NCBI GenBank assembly: GCA_026545225.1
Contig: CM048845.1
Coordinates: 100,622,033 to 100,686,032 of the forward strand
Source: Cornus controversa
Taxonomy: Eukaryota; Streptophyta; Magnoliopsida; Cornales; Cornaceae
Length of the DNA: 64,000 bases
Reading direction: 5' to 3'
The position numbers were made by a program, and so were the translations under genes. This document shows, piece by piece, positions 13,823 to 25,700 of this stretch. The notes beneath the pieces were generated by a model. It had not been told where the DNA came from, ran no database searches, and saw only the letters and a program-made list of their open reading frames with translations. How positions within the stretch are numbered: position 1 is the stretch's first letter; every line of letters starts with the position of its first letter.

Positions 13823-14310
13823 GAGCTTGGATCCTCTGCTGTGGATTGTGCTTTTGCTGTGTCTGCAGTAGCCAAAACGATCACGTTTTGTGTTGATTTG
13901 TAAAGCATTTGTTAAATGCTAAATTAGTTTTGCTAAAGTTACCCAAGTAAAAAAATATTTAAAGTGTCGAATCCATCTGCCAAAAGCAATGTTCCGCTTC
14001 AATGTTCCGCAATATATAATTTTCTAAATATACTTTTGTATTTCCTTCACTTAAACTTCAATAACTTTTACTATAAATTGAATTTTTTGATAAAATCATT
14101 TCTGTTAGAAAGATAATTATGAGAGCTTCAATTTGAGTACACTTAGACTATGTTACGACTAATTTTTTTATAAATAAATTTATTTAAAATTAACACATTT
14201 ACTTCATAAATAAACAACATATTTTCCTATTTCAGCAACTCCAATTCTATTTTTAACTAAATTAATTCATCTCTATAAAACTCAATTTAAAATTTTAAAT
14301 ATATTTTAGA

Positions 14311-14360
<50 letters not shown>

Positions 14361-14879
14361 ATTTGAGTACTACATAGACTATGTCACGACTTATTTTTTT
14401 TTATAAATAAATTTATTTAAAATCAACACATTTAATTTATAAATAAACAACATATTTTCCTATTTCAGCAACTCCAATTCTATTTTTAACTGAATTAATT
14501 CATTTCTATAAAACTCAAATTAAAATTTTAAATATATTTTAGAAATAATATATGTATGTATATAAATATATTTAGAGAGATAAAAAGAGTTTAAATAAAT
14601 ATTTATAAATTTTAGAATTTATATAGATTTAACATACTTAGGATTAACGTGAAAATTTATAAAAGTAAAATATAAAAAAATTATTTATAATATTATTTTA
14701 TTACTTTCCTTCCTTTTTAAAGATTTATAATATTATTTTAAAATAAATTTATTTAAAATCAACACATTTACTTCATAAATAAACAACATATTTTCCTATT
14801 TCAGTAACTCCAATTCTATTTTTAACTAAGTTAATTCATCTCTCTAAAATTCAATTTAAAACTTTAAATATATTTTAGA

Positions 14880-14928
<49 letters not shown>

Positions 14929-16532
14929 GAGAGATAAAAAGAGTTTAAAAAAATATTTATAAATTTTGGAATTTATATAGATTTGACATACTTAGGATTA
15001 AAGTGAAAATTTATAAAAGTATAATATAAAAAATTTATTTATAATATTCTTTTATTTTATTTCTTTTCTTTTTAAAGAGTTATAATATTATTATAAACTT
15101 AATAAAAAAGTATTATAACTCTTTACGGTACTAAAGTACGGTAACTCTTGCCAACACAAAAGAAAAGTATAATATTTTAACTTTTTCAAAGAGAAAAGAA
15201 ATATAATAAAGTAATATTATAAAAAATATTTTTTTTATATATTTTCATTTTTATAAATTTTCACTTTCATCCTATGTGTGTTAAATCAATATATATTCTA
15301 AAATTTATAAATATTTATTTAAGGGAAAAAATGTTAGCACTTTCGTTTTCTACGTTTGCATTCTCATATTAAATTAAATGACATTTTTAACCTTAACTTC
15401 ACAAGTGAATGATTATTATTTTTCAATTACACAAGTACCCTTTCTGATATCCACTCCATGTCTCCAATATTTAATGTTTTCGGTATTTTTTGACGGGATA
15501 AAAAAAAAATTACCCAAAAAGTAGTTATCTATTTCTATTTAGACAAGACCCAAAAAAAGTTATATATGTTGAAAAAATTATCTCTTTTGACAAGACCAAA
15601 AAAGAAAAGTATAAAAAAAATATTATTTTTGTTGAATAAATTATCTTTTTTGACAAGAACCGAAAAAAAGACCAAAAAAACAATTATCTCTATAAGACCC
15701 CAAAAGAATGTTATCTCTACTGAATAAATTCTCTTTTGACATGACCAAAAAAAAAAGTACCTAAAAAAAAAGTTATCTATGTTGAATAAATTATCTCCTT
15801 TGGCAGGACTAGAAAAAAAAATGGCATGCAGAAAAAAAAAGGATCCAAAAAAAAGTTATCTCAGTTGAATAAATTATCTCTTTTGATAGCACTGAAAAAG
15901 AAGTATGCTACGCAAAAAAACTAAATTAAATGTGTTGATTTTAAATAAATTTATTTTAAAAAAATAAGTCATAACATAGTCTATGTAGTACTCAAATTGA
16001 TATATATATACATATATTATTTCTAAAAAATATTTAAAAATTTAAATTGAGTTTTAGAGAGATGAATTAATTTAGTTAAAAATAGAATTAGAGTTGCTGA
16101 AATTGAAAAATATGTTATTTATTTATGAAGTAAATGTTTTGATTTTAAATAAATTTATTTATAAAAAAATAAGTCGTAACATACTCTAAATGATACTTAA
16201 ATTGAAGCTCTCAGAATAATCTTTATAATAGAAATGGTTTCATCAAAAAAAATTAATTTATAGTAAAAGTTGTTGAAGTTTAAGTGAGGAAAACACAAAA
16301 ATATATTTAGAGAATTATATATTGCAATACTTTGAAGAGGAACATTGCTTTTGACAGATAGATCAGGCATTTTAAATATTTTTTTTAATAATTTTCTTTA
16401 TTTGGATAACTTTTGCAAAACTAATTTAATATTTAATATTTAATAAATGATTTACAAATCAACATAAACGTTATCGTTTTAACTGTTAGAGATACATCAG
16501 AAGCTCAGTATACAGCAAAGCATCCAGGCTCG
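13823..16532. mobile_element. 2.7-kb long inverted-repeat DNA element
   Basis: The ends gagcttggatcctctgctgt and (reverse complement of the right end) gagcctggatgctttgctgt pair and then continue inward. Each side has aaaacgat(c/a)acgttt, tgttgatttgtaaa, and a block ending near the phrase gagagcttcaatttgag (left) and its inverse (right). Internally a unit of about 200 bp (tttatttaaaat...tagaaataatata) is reiterated at 14170, 14400 and 14745, separated by TA microsatellites. No transposase frame is visible. Confidence 0.7.
15500..15905. repeat. Degenerate ~60-bp minisatellite
   Basis: About six imperfect units share the order aaaaaa, gttatct, gttgaataaattatct, ttttga(c/t)a. Unit length varies by about 20 bp because of A-run length changes. 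The array lies inside the inverted-repeat element and is strongly strand-biased (A-rich on the plus strand). Confidence 0.75.
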
Positions 16533-16550
16533 TAAATTCACACAAATAAA

Positions 16551-16715
16551 CTGTTTAGAGAAACTAAAAAGTCAAAACTAATCAATCTCGTTTTTTGGAA
16601 TGAGATGGATCTTGTGGTGGGACTTGTGTGGGACTAAACTGTTTAGAGGAACTCAAAAGTCAAAACTTATCAATCTCGTTTTTTGGAATGAGATGGATCT
16701 TATGGTGGGACTAAA
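16551..16715. repeat. 88-bp tandem duplication
   Basis: The segment beginning ctgtttagag and ending atgagatggatctt occurs at 16551 and again at 16639, with only a few differences. It has no coding meaning and lies just outside the inverted-repeat element. The 400 bp that follow (16716-17111) hold nothing I can recognise. Confidence 0.85.
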
Positions 16716-17111
16716 ACATCCAGAATCATTTTTGCTCAAACATGTGTACCATGTGCTCCATCCAAAATAATTATCACTTTTCTTTTTCCCACCTAAATGA
16801 CCTTGAAAAATTAATGGAAAAGAGTTGAAGTCTTTCTAAATTATCCACTTTTTGTAACTTTTTAAAATTAGCATGTATTTCAATTTATGAGGGTTAATTA
16901 TGAAATGTGCATTTAATGCATATATTTTTTAAAAGTTAACAGCTTTTGTAAAAATTATCGCGTGGGTTAATCTGTATCAATCTATTTGAACTATCCATCC
17001 ATGTCTTATTAGTGGTGTGATTATTACATTTAAGGAATTTCTGAGATATTGTAGAACTACTCTTAAAAGTGAACTATACTTAATTTATTTGAATGGCAGG
17101 AAAGATATAGA

Positions 17112-17599
17112 TAGGGCTGCAATTTTGACAAATTAGAGATATAATTCAGGCTCAATATGACATTAAAATGTTAAACTTTAACTCAATTCTAGCCTGATCT
17201 CCAACTCTAACTACTCAATTCGAACCCAACTCATACTTGAATTTTTAAACTCGAACTTGTAACTCAGAATGAGATTTCGGATTAGAATGTTTGTTTGGGT
17301 TATCCACAAGGCCAATCTCCACATTAAAAATTTGAAGTGATAGTTTGAATTAGATTACCCCTAGCAAAAAGAAGAAAAAAAAACGTAACGCAAATTTATG
17401 AAAAATTATAAATTATAAATTGGGTTTGAGTTGGACTCGGATTGTTAGCATGTTAACCTAAGTCTAACTCTGATTAAGTTTGGGTTGAGATGTTTCTAAC
17501 CCAAACACAATTTTAATTGTAAAAATGGTTGTCTAAGTTTGTAAAAAATCAAACAGACACGAGTTGAGTTTAGATTGGCCGGCCCAAGTTGCATCCCTA
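17112..17599. mobile_element. hAT-type non-autonomous element
   Basis: Terminal inverted repeats tagggctgcaa and (reverse complement of the right end) tagggatgcaa enclose 488 bp. They are flanked by gatataga (17104-17111) and gatataaa (17600-17607), an 8-bp duplication with one mismatch, as expected for hAT elements. The interior is non-coding. Confidence 0.8.
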
Positions 17600-18020
17600 G
17601 ATATAAATATAAATATAAATATAAATATATAAACCCATATGAACATCATTTGTGGACTATTTGCATTACTTTTACGCTTACAAGTTAGTTTCCCTCAATT
17701 CAGCCAAATATTTGCATTTGTTTTAGTTAAGTGCAGAATTCAACTTTTCTGGTCCCAAAAAATGAAAAGAAATAACAAAATTTAAAATTTCGATATATAC
17801 TTTTCTTTTTCCTTACATTTTCCTCAGATAAGTAGAGAAGAACTAATCAAATGAATAATCATAAAATGAAATATATTAACCGACAGTCACAGAGCACCAA
17901 TATACAGTTGGACGAATATCAACAAAGGAGAAGCAAATATAGCAAATATCAATGTGTATATACTATATATATGTATATTACATACAGAAAGATAGAAGAA
18001 AATAGGGACGAAAAACTTAC

Positions 18021-18175
18021 CTCGTTCAGAGCCCATTCGTTTTCTTTGTGGACTTGTGCCCATAAAGTCTTGTCCTTTTCCATCGACATCACTGTCTCCG
18101 CCGCTGAAGCACACTAGCTGAGAGATGAGATTACTCGTTGTTTTGCAAAAACCCTTTGTTTTTCAAGAAGAATAC
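18021..18175 (-). CDS. Orphan first-exon-like segment
   Basis: Seen on the minus strand: an untranslated-leader-like stretch down from about 18175, then ATG at 18089, 23 codons (beginning MSMEKDKTLWAQVHKENEW), and a strong donor GAG|GTAAGT at 18021/18020. The following 200 nt are T-rich and intron-like. No continuing exon is recognisable at lower coordinates, which are occupied by transposons down to 2.6 kb. It may be the first exon of a gene with a very long intron, a relic whose body was lost, or chance. I do not recognise the peptide. Confidence 0.35.
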
Positions 18176-18539
18176 TAAATATATCACCATCTATATATAT
18201 ATATTTTAACCAATATCACCATCTAATTAATTTCATAAAACTATATATATATATATATTGAATTATAAGGAGATTTTTTTGCAATTGATCTTCAGAGTTA
18301 TTTTAAGACATATTTAACAACCACCTAACGGCATTTTTTTTTTTATTTTTAAAAAACAATATTATTATAATCAAGAAGACAATAAAGCATTAGCAATTGG
18401 GCCACACATCCCAATCTACATTGTATTTAGGTGGGAGTCGCACGAACAGAATTCCAATACCAACCTGAAAGGAGGAACAAAATTTACATTGGCATAATGG
18501 ATTTTGGTATATTTGCTTATATTTTAACTATTTTTTCTT
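18176..18539. other. AT-rich intergenic DNA
   Basis: Two short (TA)n runs (18195 and 18242) and a T-run. I see no gene, repeat boundary or RNA in this stretch. Confidence 0.5.
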
Positions 18540-18745
18540 ATTATTATTAACACAAAGACATACGTACAATGTTTGATACACCCACCCACTTTGTCCATGT
18601 AGGTTCTTGAACCCGAGACCTTCATTTTCGAGACTGAGAAGATACCACCGAGTTATATCCACACACTCACTCTGTCCCAACAGCATTTGGAACCCTCGAC
18701 CTCCTCTAAAAGAGACAACATGGTAGCTAAAGACCAATGATTCTA
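18540..18745 (-). mobile_element. Dimeric tRNA-derived SINE
   Basis: Read on the minus strand there are two similar halves. Each has an A-box-like element (tagctaccatg near 18728-18718; taactcggtggtatc near 18656-18642) followed by a B-box-like element (gagggttccaa near 18697; tcgggttcaagaacc near 18615). Each half is followed by a related tail, acagagtgagtgtgtgg or acaaagtgggtgggtgt. The 3' end runs into ttaataataataag and an A-rich tail, which on the plus strand is the T-rich stretch at 18533-18550. The layout fits plant tRNA-related SINEs such as the Au type. The duplication of the head is the unusual part. There is no coding role, although a 69-codon frame overlaps it. Confidence 0.6.
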
Positions 18746-18919
18746 GTTAACTTCATGTACCAGCTATCCTAAAGGTACAAACTAACCTAATTTATGTATT
18801 GGGTTGCGAGGAAGGTTTATGACAATTATATGCACCACTAGTATCACCACCAGCACAAGAGTGTCTTTCAAGTCCCCATGAACAATCAATCTAACAACAA
18901 GGATACAACAGCTGAGTTT

Positions 18920-19424
18920 TTCTAACCAAAGCAGAGAGAGCTGGCCTACTTTCAGGCATCAGCAACAGAGAAGTTAGGATCCTTCCCATCGCGAATAGAG
19001 AAACTTGGACACCTATTGAAGGCTGAGGAACCAAGAGTCCTTTCAGCGGCAAGTGACCCAGGATCTCAGCAGCCTCTCAGGAGTTAGCTAAGGTTTTACT
19101 GGTATTGGGGCCTTTCTGTGTCTATTCTTGGTGCTTGAGGACCACCCTTGGGAACTAGCAATGCACGTTATGGTTGGTCAACACCTGCAGAAATTCGATT
19201 GAAACTAGCTAACACGGATATGGATCACGCTAGCAATTATAGTTCTCAATTTTTCCATTACTTGGTAGGGTGTCACAAATTCAGTGCCCCCCATTCACTG
19301 TACAGTGGAATTCATTGCGACCATGGAAATCAAGTATATGACATTCTTTGGAAGCATACTCACTATGAGGAGGGTATCGGTCACTTAATTATGCAGCTTG
19401 ACCCAAGCAACAATTGGCTTCTGA

Positions 19425-19430
<6 letters not shown>
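18920..19430 (+). pseudogene. Unidentified coding-like relic
   Basis: The base composition here is less AT-rich and codon-like. One frame from about 18934 reads 49 codons rich in Ala/Glu/Leu (start ELAYFQASATEKLGSF) before a stop at 19086. A second open frame from 19148 (start MGTSNARYGWSTPAEIRLKL) runs about 95 codons into a GA microsatellite. I do not recognise a family. It could be a decayed gene, part of a low-copy repeat, or the far 3' side of the neighbouring minus-strand gene. The frames are not continuous. Confidence 0.3.

Positions 19431-19471
<41 letters not shown>
19431..19471. repeat. (GA)n microsatellite
   Basis: About 20 GA units. It supplies the Arg-Glu run at the end of the open frame before it, so that run should not be read as protein. 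Confidence 0.9.
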
Positions 19472-19475
<4 letters not shown>

Positions 19476-19703
19476 GTACAACATTATGAAAGAATACGAG
19501 ATTAACCAAAACTCATGCCATTTATGTATAAAGAATCCTTAAAAGCAACAAAACAACTTAGCAGCTCATGTAATCTCTAACCACGATCCCAATAAGGAAA
19601 AAGGGGGTTTAAAATTTATATTAAGAAGCCTACCCTAAAAAAAAAGGTAATATACCTCATTACTGTCAAAGAATCAGTTGTTGAAAAGATAAATTGCTAA
19701 GCT

Positions 19704-22700
19704 TTAAGATGGAACAGTACTCTTATTTACACCACCTTGACGGCCAAATTTCTCACTTCCACTTCGATCAACTCGTTGGTATTCCTCCACATTGCGTCCA
19801 CTAGGACCTTTATATCGGCTGGAAAAGTCGCTTGAGTTTCTGAACTCATTCCTGCTATGGCCCCTGCCACTGCCAAAGCTCCCACGGCCCCTGAAACTGT
19901 CACTCCGGAATCCACCCCTCCCTGAAGTGTACCTCCCTCTCCCACAGCTTACAACTGCAAGAACCAACAGCAAAACAAATCATCAATTTATCACTACAGC
20001 CAATGCCAAATTTCTCACAGCTAAGGCCCAGGTTCCTTGTAGCTTGAATGATCTAAAATAAATTCCTAACTTGCCTCGTGTTGTGGTTCTCTTTTCCTCA
20101 ATGGCAGCTTGTCGTCCCCCAATTGTTAGAGGTGAGGCCTGACATGAAGCAAAATCTTTAATAGATACACGAGTAAGAAATGCAAATTGTGAGCAATGTG
20201 TAAAAGTGTTACAAACCATACTGAACATTCTATTCAAGTACAATTCGCGCCAGCCATTAGCATGGTCTGCTTTAACCAAGAACTAAAAGTGGCTCCCAAA
20301 ATTAAGAACAAAAAGAAAATTCCCAAAAGCATAAGTATATAATGCTTAAAAAAAAATTTCAGTGGGGGCAGATGCCCCAACTGGAGTGGCTGTGCGTTCG
20401 TCCCTGATTACCGAAGCCTATATGGCCCATTTGGATCACTAGAAGGCTAAACGGACTGGCTAACATAGTTTTTCAGTACAGTTTCGACAAGCCTGTTTTG
20501 ACCCGAAAAGACCCCTCTCTAAAAATTTTGAAAAAATTAGAATAAGAACTTAATCACTAAAAACTATTGATTACCAAAAATCAAAAGAATTTGAATCCGT
20601 TTAGACATCTAATAAAATTCCCGAAATCTGCCAAAAATGAAAAAACGCAATTTAGAGAAAGTATAATTTTTGGACATTTTCTTTGTGCTACTAGTTTCCT
20701 TGTGCTGATAGGTTTCCTTACAATGTTAGATTTTCTTTAGGGTAGATACCAATGACACCCCCTCAGATTAGGCAATATCCCGACCAAACCCCCTCTAGTT
20801 TCAATATTCTCGACTACACCCCCTGTCAGTAACGTCCGTCAATTTTTCTCTCTTGCTGACGTCAGTAAATTCTGTTTGTTTGCTAACATGGCACTAACAA
20901 AAAGGGGAAATTGATACATAAACTCAAAATTCAGGGGGTGTAATTGGGAATATCGAAACTAGAGGGAGTCTAGTCAGGATATTACATAAACTGAGGGGGG
21001 GGGGGGTGTAAGTGATATTTACCCTATTCTTTATTATTAATACATGTACGGCAGATCACTCATTCAATTATCAATAATATACCAAATTTCTATGCAATTT
21101 TCTCTTAACTTTGTGAATTGAAAGTTGTTTTTGTTCAATTGTGAACATTCATAACTTCCGCTCCGTCATTTATGAAGCTTACTGGATTAGGTTAGAAAAT
21201 TCTAGATTATTATAAGAGGGTTGATATATGGCATTGACTAAATTTAATTGTAACCTAAGAAGCACAGACACAGACACGAAGACACAGACACGTCAAACTC
21301 TAAAAAAGTAGGGCACGAACATGGCATGGACACGACTAATATAAATATGAATTTTCATTTATGTATCTATTGAATAAGACAATTATAGAATAATAATTAA
21401 TTTATAATTTCTATACTAAAGTTACATAAGTTAGAAATTGAAACTATTCGAATATAAAAAAGAATATAATATCTTATATATGATGATACTATCCTATCTT
21501 GTCATTATAGTTATGTTTTTTTTTCATTACATACTTTGACATGTGTTTAATGTCAATTTTTTAAGGAAAAAGAGGTTGGACTGTTTGATGTATGTACATG
21601 ATGTTGTTTCTAGGACTGTCATGTGTTTGTCTTATAAAGACGGAGTGTAGAATGTGTTGGTCAAGTGTCCGGAATGCGTTGACTAAGGTTCTGTTCGGTA
21701 TCCGTTTTGTTTCTTTGTTTTTGTTTTTGGGCTGGCCCTGTAGCTAAATTTGAGCACAAAACATGTTCTGGACGACTTGTGTTGTTTTGGACTGTAGTAA
21801 AACGTTTAGAATTTTTGGGTCCAAAATAGAAACACCAAATCGGTGTTTTTGGGCGTTTGAATACTGTAGCAGCCCAACAATCCAACACAACTTAAAACAG
21901 ACCCAACACAGGTATAAAAGCAAAAATCAAAACCCTAGTTTAATTTTTTCGTTCTATTTTCTCTCTATTCTACCCGACTTTGCTCTGACGACTTGAGGCG
22001 ATTGGAACGGATCTCTTGGTTCTGGCCATTTTTGCAAACAATAAAGCAAATCTAAGCTTCAATCTTGCGTTTGCAAAGTTCAGGTATGGTTCGTTTCCTC
22101 TAGGGTTTCGTTTATAGAACATTTTGCTCTTCGTTTATAGAACATTTTGTTCACTCCAGGGTTTAATCTATGTTTGAGTGATTCTGGGTTTTGTTTATAG
22201 TGTTTCTAGATTCTAGGTTTTGTTTATAGGTATTATGTTAATGACGTAGAAACTCCATGAAAGAAAATTCAATGGATAAATCACTTATGTGAAATGCCTT
22301 GAATAAATCCACTGATGGATACACAAATACACGCATAAGGATAAATACGTCCCTGTTATGTCCTTTTTTATGCAACTGGGGTGATTATAGTGATATGAAT
22401 TATAAGTTCTAAACATGTTACTTTCATGGAAAAATTATTTGTATATAATATAACATAATTGCTATTAAATTTTTTTTTTTATTGTCATGTTATTGCAATA
22501 GCCATGTCTTGTTTTTAAACTTTTTTTTTTTTTTTTTTGTGTAAACATATCTGTGTCATGTTTTGTTCATGTTCCATGTTTGTATCCATGCTTCTTAGAT
22601 GCAGTAGATATTGTTTCTTGCAAAATCAATATATCCCGACCTTCTAAAAAGCGGTCTTGGCTAGTTGGGTTCATTTAATGTTGATGTTTTTTGCTCCAAA

Positions 22701-25700
22701 TATCTCCTTGGCAATTCCAGCAAATACTAACACTGATATGAAGGCTACTTGGTGTAGGACAGTGACAGGAAATGTGGAATAATTCTGTCTAGTATAAGAT
22801 TTTCGGTGGGCTTTAGCTATGGGAAGCTTGTATGGTTAGGGCTTTAAAAGGTAGGATTGTAGATAAAAACTGGTTGGAAATAGTTTCCTTTTAAACATGA
22901 TAGGTGGTAGCAAATTACATAAGTAGTGTGTTGGAGTTGCTAGACAAAAATATTTTATGTTTTTTTTTTGTATTACACTAAGGCCTATTAGTAGGAGAAT
23001 TGGTTTGGGTTGCTAAGGCTTGGTATTACAAAGTTTTGGGGCTGAAGTAGGGGAAGAGTGGGGATGAAGAGTAATGCAAGAATTGTAACTAATAGAAGTA
23101 GAGAAGGAGAAGGGGAGTAGGAGAATTTGGAAATCTTAGAAAAGTGGGGATGGACAGTAACACAAGAATTGCAAGAATTTATTGCCCCAAAATAAACCCC
23201 CTTCCTTAAGTTAGTGCCTACAGAGAAACATTCATCAGACGTGCTTCTTCTATCATCTACACGACTTGCCTAATCGACATCCGTATACCCTGCTAGTTCA
23301 TAATTTAAATTAGATAAGTATCTTAATCTATAATCCCATTTACATACTTTATAATTCTTTTAACAGCCTTGAGATGTGACTCTTTGGATCAGCTTGATAA
23401 CTATGTGATATACCAACACTGGCTAACCTACTTGCAGTTAAGTAAAGAAAACTTCCTATCATACTACTTTCTCTTGTGTATTCCAACACTAAAATGGAAC
23501 TTTTGCTAATTTTATAAAAAGTGATTGTTTGTCATAATAGACTAATAGTTGTGTATATATTATGACAAGTAATAATTAGTTTAATGTTATTATACATAAA
23601 AGACCCCCTCCTCCATCTTTTACTACAGTCATAGATAGGGAAGTGGATATCAACTTGGGTTGGTTCAATTCTCTTTTGATTGCTTGCTGTGTTTTTTTTT
23701 TTATTTCTTTTTTCTATTCGGTTCTTTTGATTGTGCTTACCAATAATTGATGATCAACTCTTTCAACTTACTCATTTCAAATAAGAGACTAGCATCACAG
23801 AAATATCAGAGTTCATATCTAAAACATAGGCTAGGATTGTAACCGTGACATGAATTTGTGTTTTTTATTGCAAATGGATACTGCTTCAACACTCCACTTG
23901 TGTGGTTTATTTGAGTGCTAATGACTTGTACTTCCTTAACAAGTCCGAAAAAGGTCGGAACTCTTAATCCTCTTCTTAAAAAGTTTGATTATAACATCAG
24001 CTGCATTGTATAACAGATTTGCTTTTTTTGTTTGCATGTGGGTACTACTCCAACACTATACTTGGGTGATATGCTGATGGTGCTGAGCTTTCTTGTCATA
24101 GAATCTGGAGTGATGCTTTAAGTGTTCTTTTTGTTGGATTTGTTAAATTGTAATCTATTATTATTACTTTTAGATATACGGATTTAGTCATATTTGTAGT
24201 ATTCATACTAAGTTGTTATGTTCAAACTTGGTGGATTGTTGCTATTTCGAGCAAATTATAATAATATATGTTGAGAATTTGTGTTGTTTTATATTTACAC
24301 TTGTGTAGGATTGATTTATGGGAATGTATAGATTTGTAATATGTCAATTTTTAAACAAGACTTTGTCAAAAAAAATTAAAATTATTTGTCATATTTTAGA
24401 ATTTTTAGACAAGTGTTGTTAAAAATATATATATAATTTATCTAAATATAATTTTGTCTACATATTAACAAATAACATAATATGTAAATTATAATAATTT
24501 TTAATTATTTATAATAATATAAATATTTTAAAACAAAACACTCAAACATATTCATACCAAACATGTTTCTTAATTTCTGTTTCAATATTTTTGCCAACAA
24601 TTGGACTTACCAAACATGTTTTTGTTGTTTCTGTTTTAAAAACCTGAAAACAGATTTTCCTTGCCAAACGTGTTTTTGATTCTATTCAAAACACACTCAT
24701 AACAAAACACTTGTTCTGTTTTAGACAAAAACAAAGCATAAAAAACAAAACGCATGCCAAATGAGCCCTAAGTGTCTGAGATGTGTCAGCCAAGTATCCA
24801 AAATGTGTGAGTCAAGTGTCTAATATAATATAAAATATTTTTAAATTATGGACATGGCTATGAAGTGTCAGAAATGTGTCTAAGAGTGTCCATTTAGTGT
24901 CGGTGTCGGACACGGACACAACACTTCATAGAAGTGTACATGCTTCTTAGATTGTAATTATTCATTTGCTAGGTTGTTGCCTATAAATAGGTAGGGGATC
25001 TCATTTGTAACAACGACACATGTAAAGTTATGGTCAGTATATTTTTTTTTATTCTCTTGCTAGATGCCTAAGTATGTGCAGATGTGAAGGCAAGTGAGAG
25101 TGAAGGCCGCTACTAAATGTTGTTTGACATAAAAATAATGAATGTTTTAACTTAGGTGACTAGTCATGGGTACATTATTTCCATAATCATATGCTTTCGA
25201 AGGAGAAAGATGGGAAAGACCAAACTAATCAAATAAAATTCTCTCAACATTAAACCCCCTCGCTATATACAGAATGTGCAAATACCACCCTGATGTTCAA
25301 ATAACCCCTTACAGTTTTCAAATTGTGCAAATAAGGACAAATCGTCAATTTGCCGGTACCGGAATTAGAAAATGACAAAAGTACCCTTATAGTATAAAAA
25401 AAAAAGATGTAAGTGCAAAAAACACCCTTGCTATATACGGAATGTGCAAAAAATACCCTTGCAGTTTAGTATGTTTATATAACCCCCCACTACTTGTATC
25501 CGATGAGCAAATGCCCCCCTCCGACGAATTTTCGTTCAAAAATAATCGTTGACCGTCATGTTCGACTTAATTTTTTTAAATTCCAAGATTACCCTTTGCA
25601 CATTATACGGAGAAGTGCAAAAAAAACCCACGCTATATAGAAAATGTGCAAATAGCTCTCTTTTTGTTCAAAAAATCCCTTATGCATTTTACATACTCTT

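Larger units (their letters stand above)
21255..24950. mobile_element. hAT-like 3.7-kb element inside the intron
   Basis: The ends ctaagaagca and tgcttcttag are perfect inverted copies. They are flanked by attgtaac (21247-21254) and attgtaat (24951-24958), an 8-bp duplication with one mismatch. Subterminal zones on both sides carry many gacacg / gtgtc(c/t) repeats, typical of transposase-binding arrays. A second element is nested at about 21686-24769. No transposase coding region is visible. Confidence 0.7.

Noticed and set aside
18540-18745. Intact tRNA genes
   Set aside because: A-box and B-box-like motifs are present but no full cloverleaf can be drawn; the arrangement fits a SINE.
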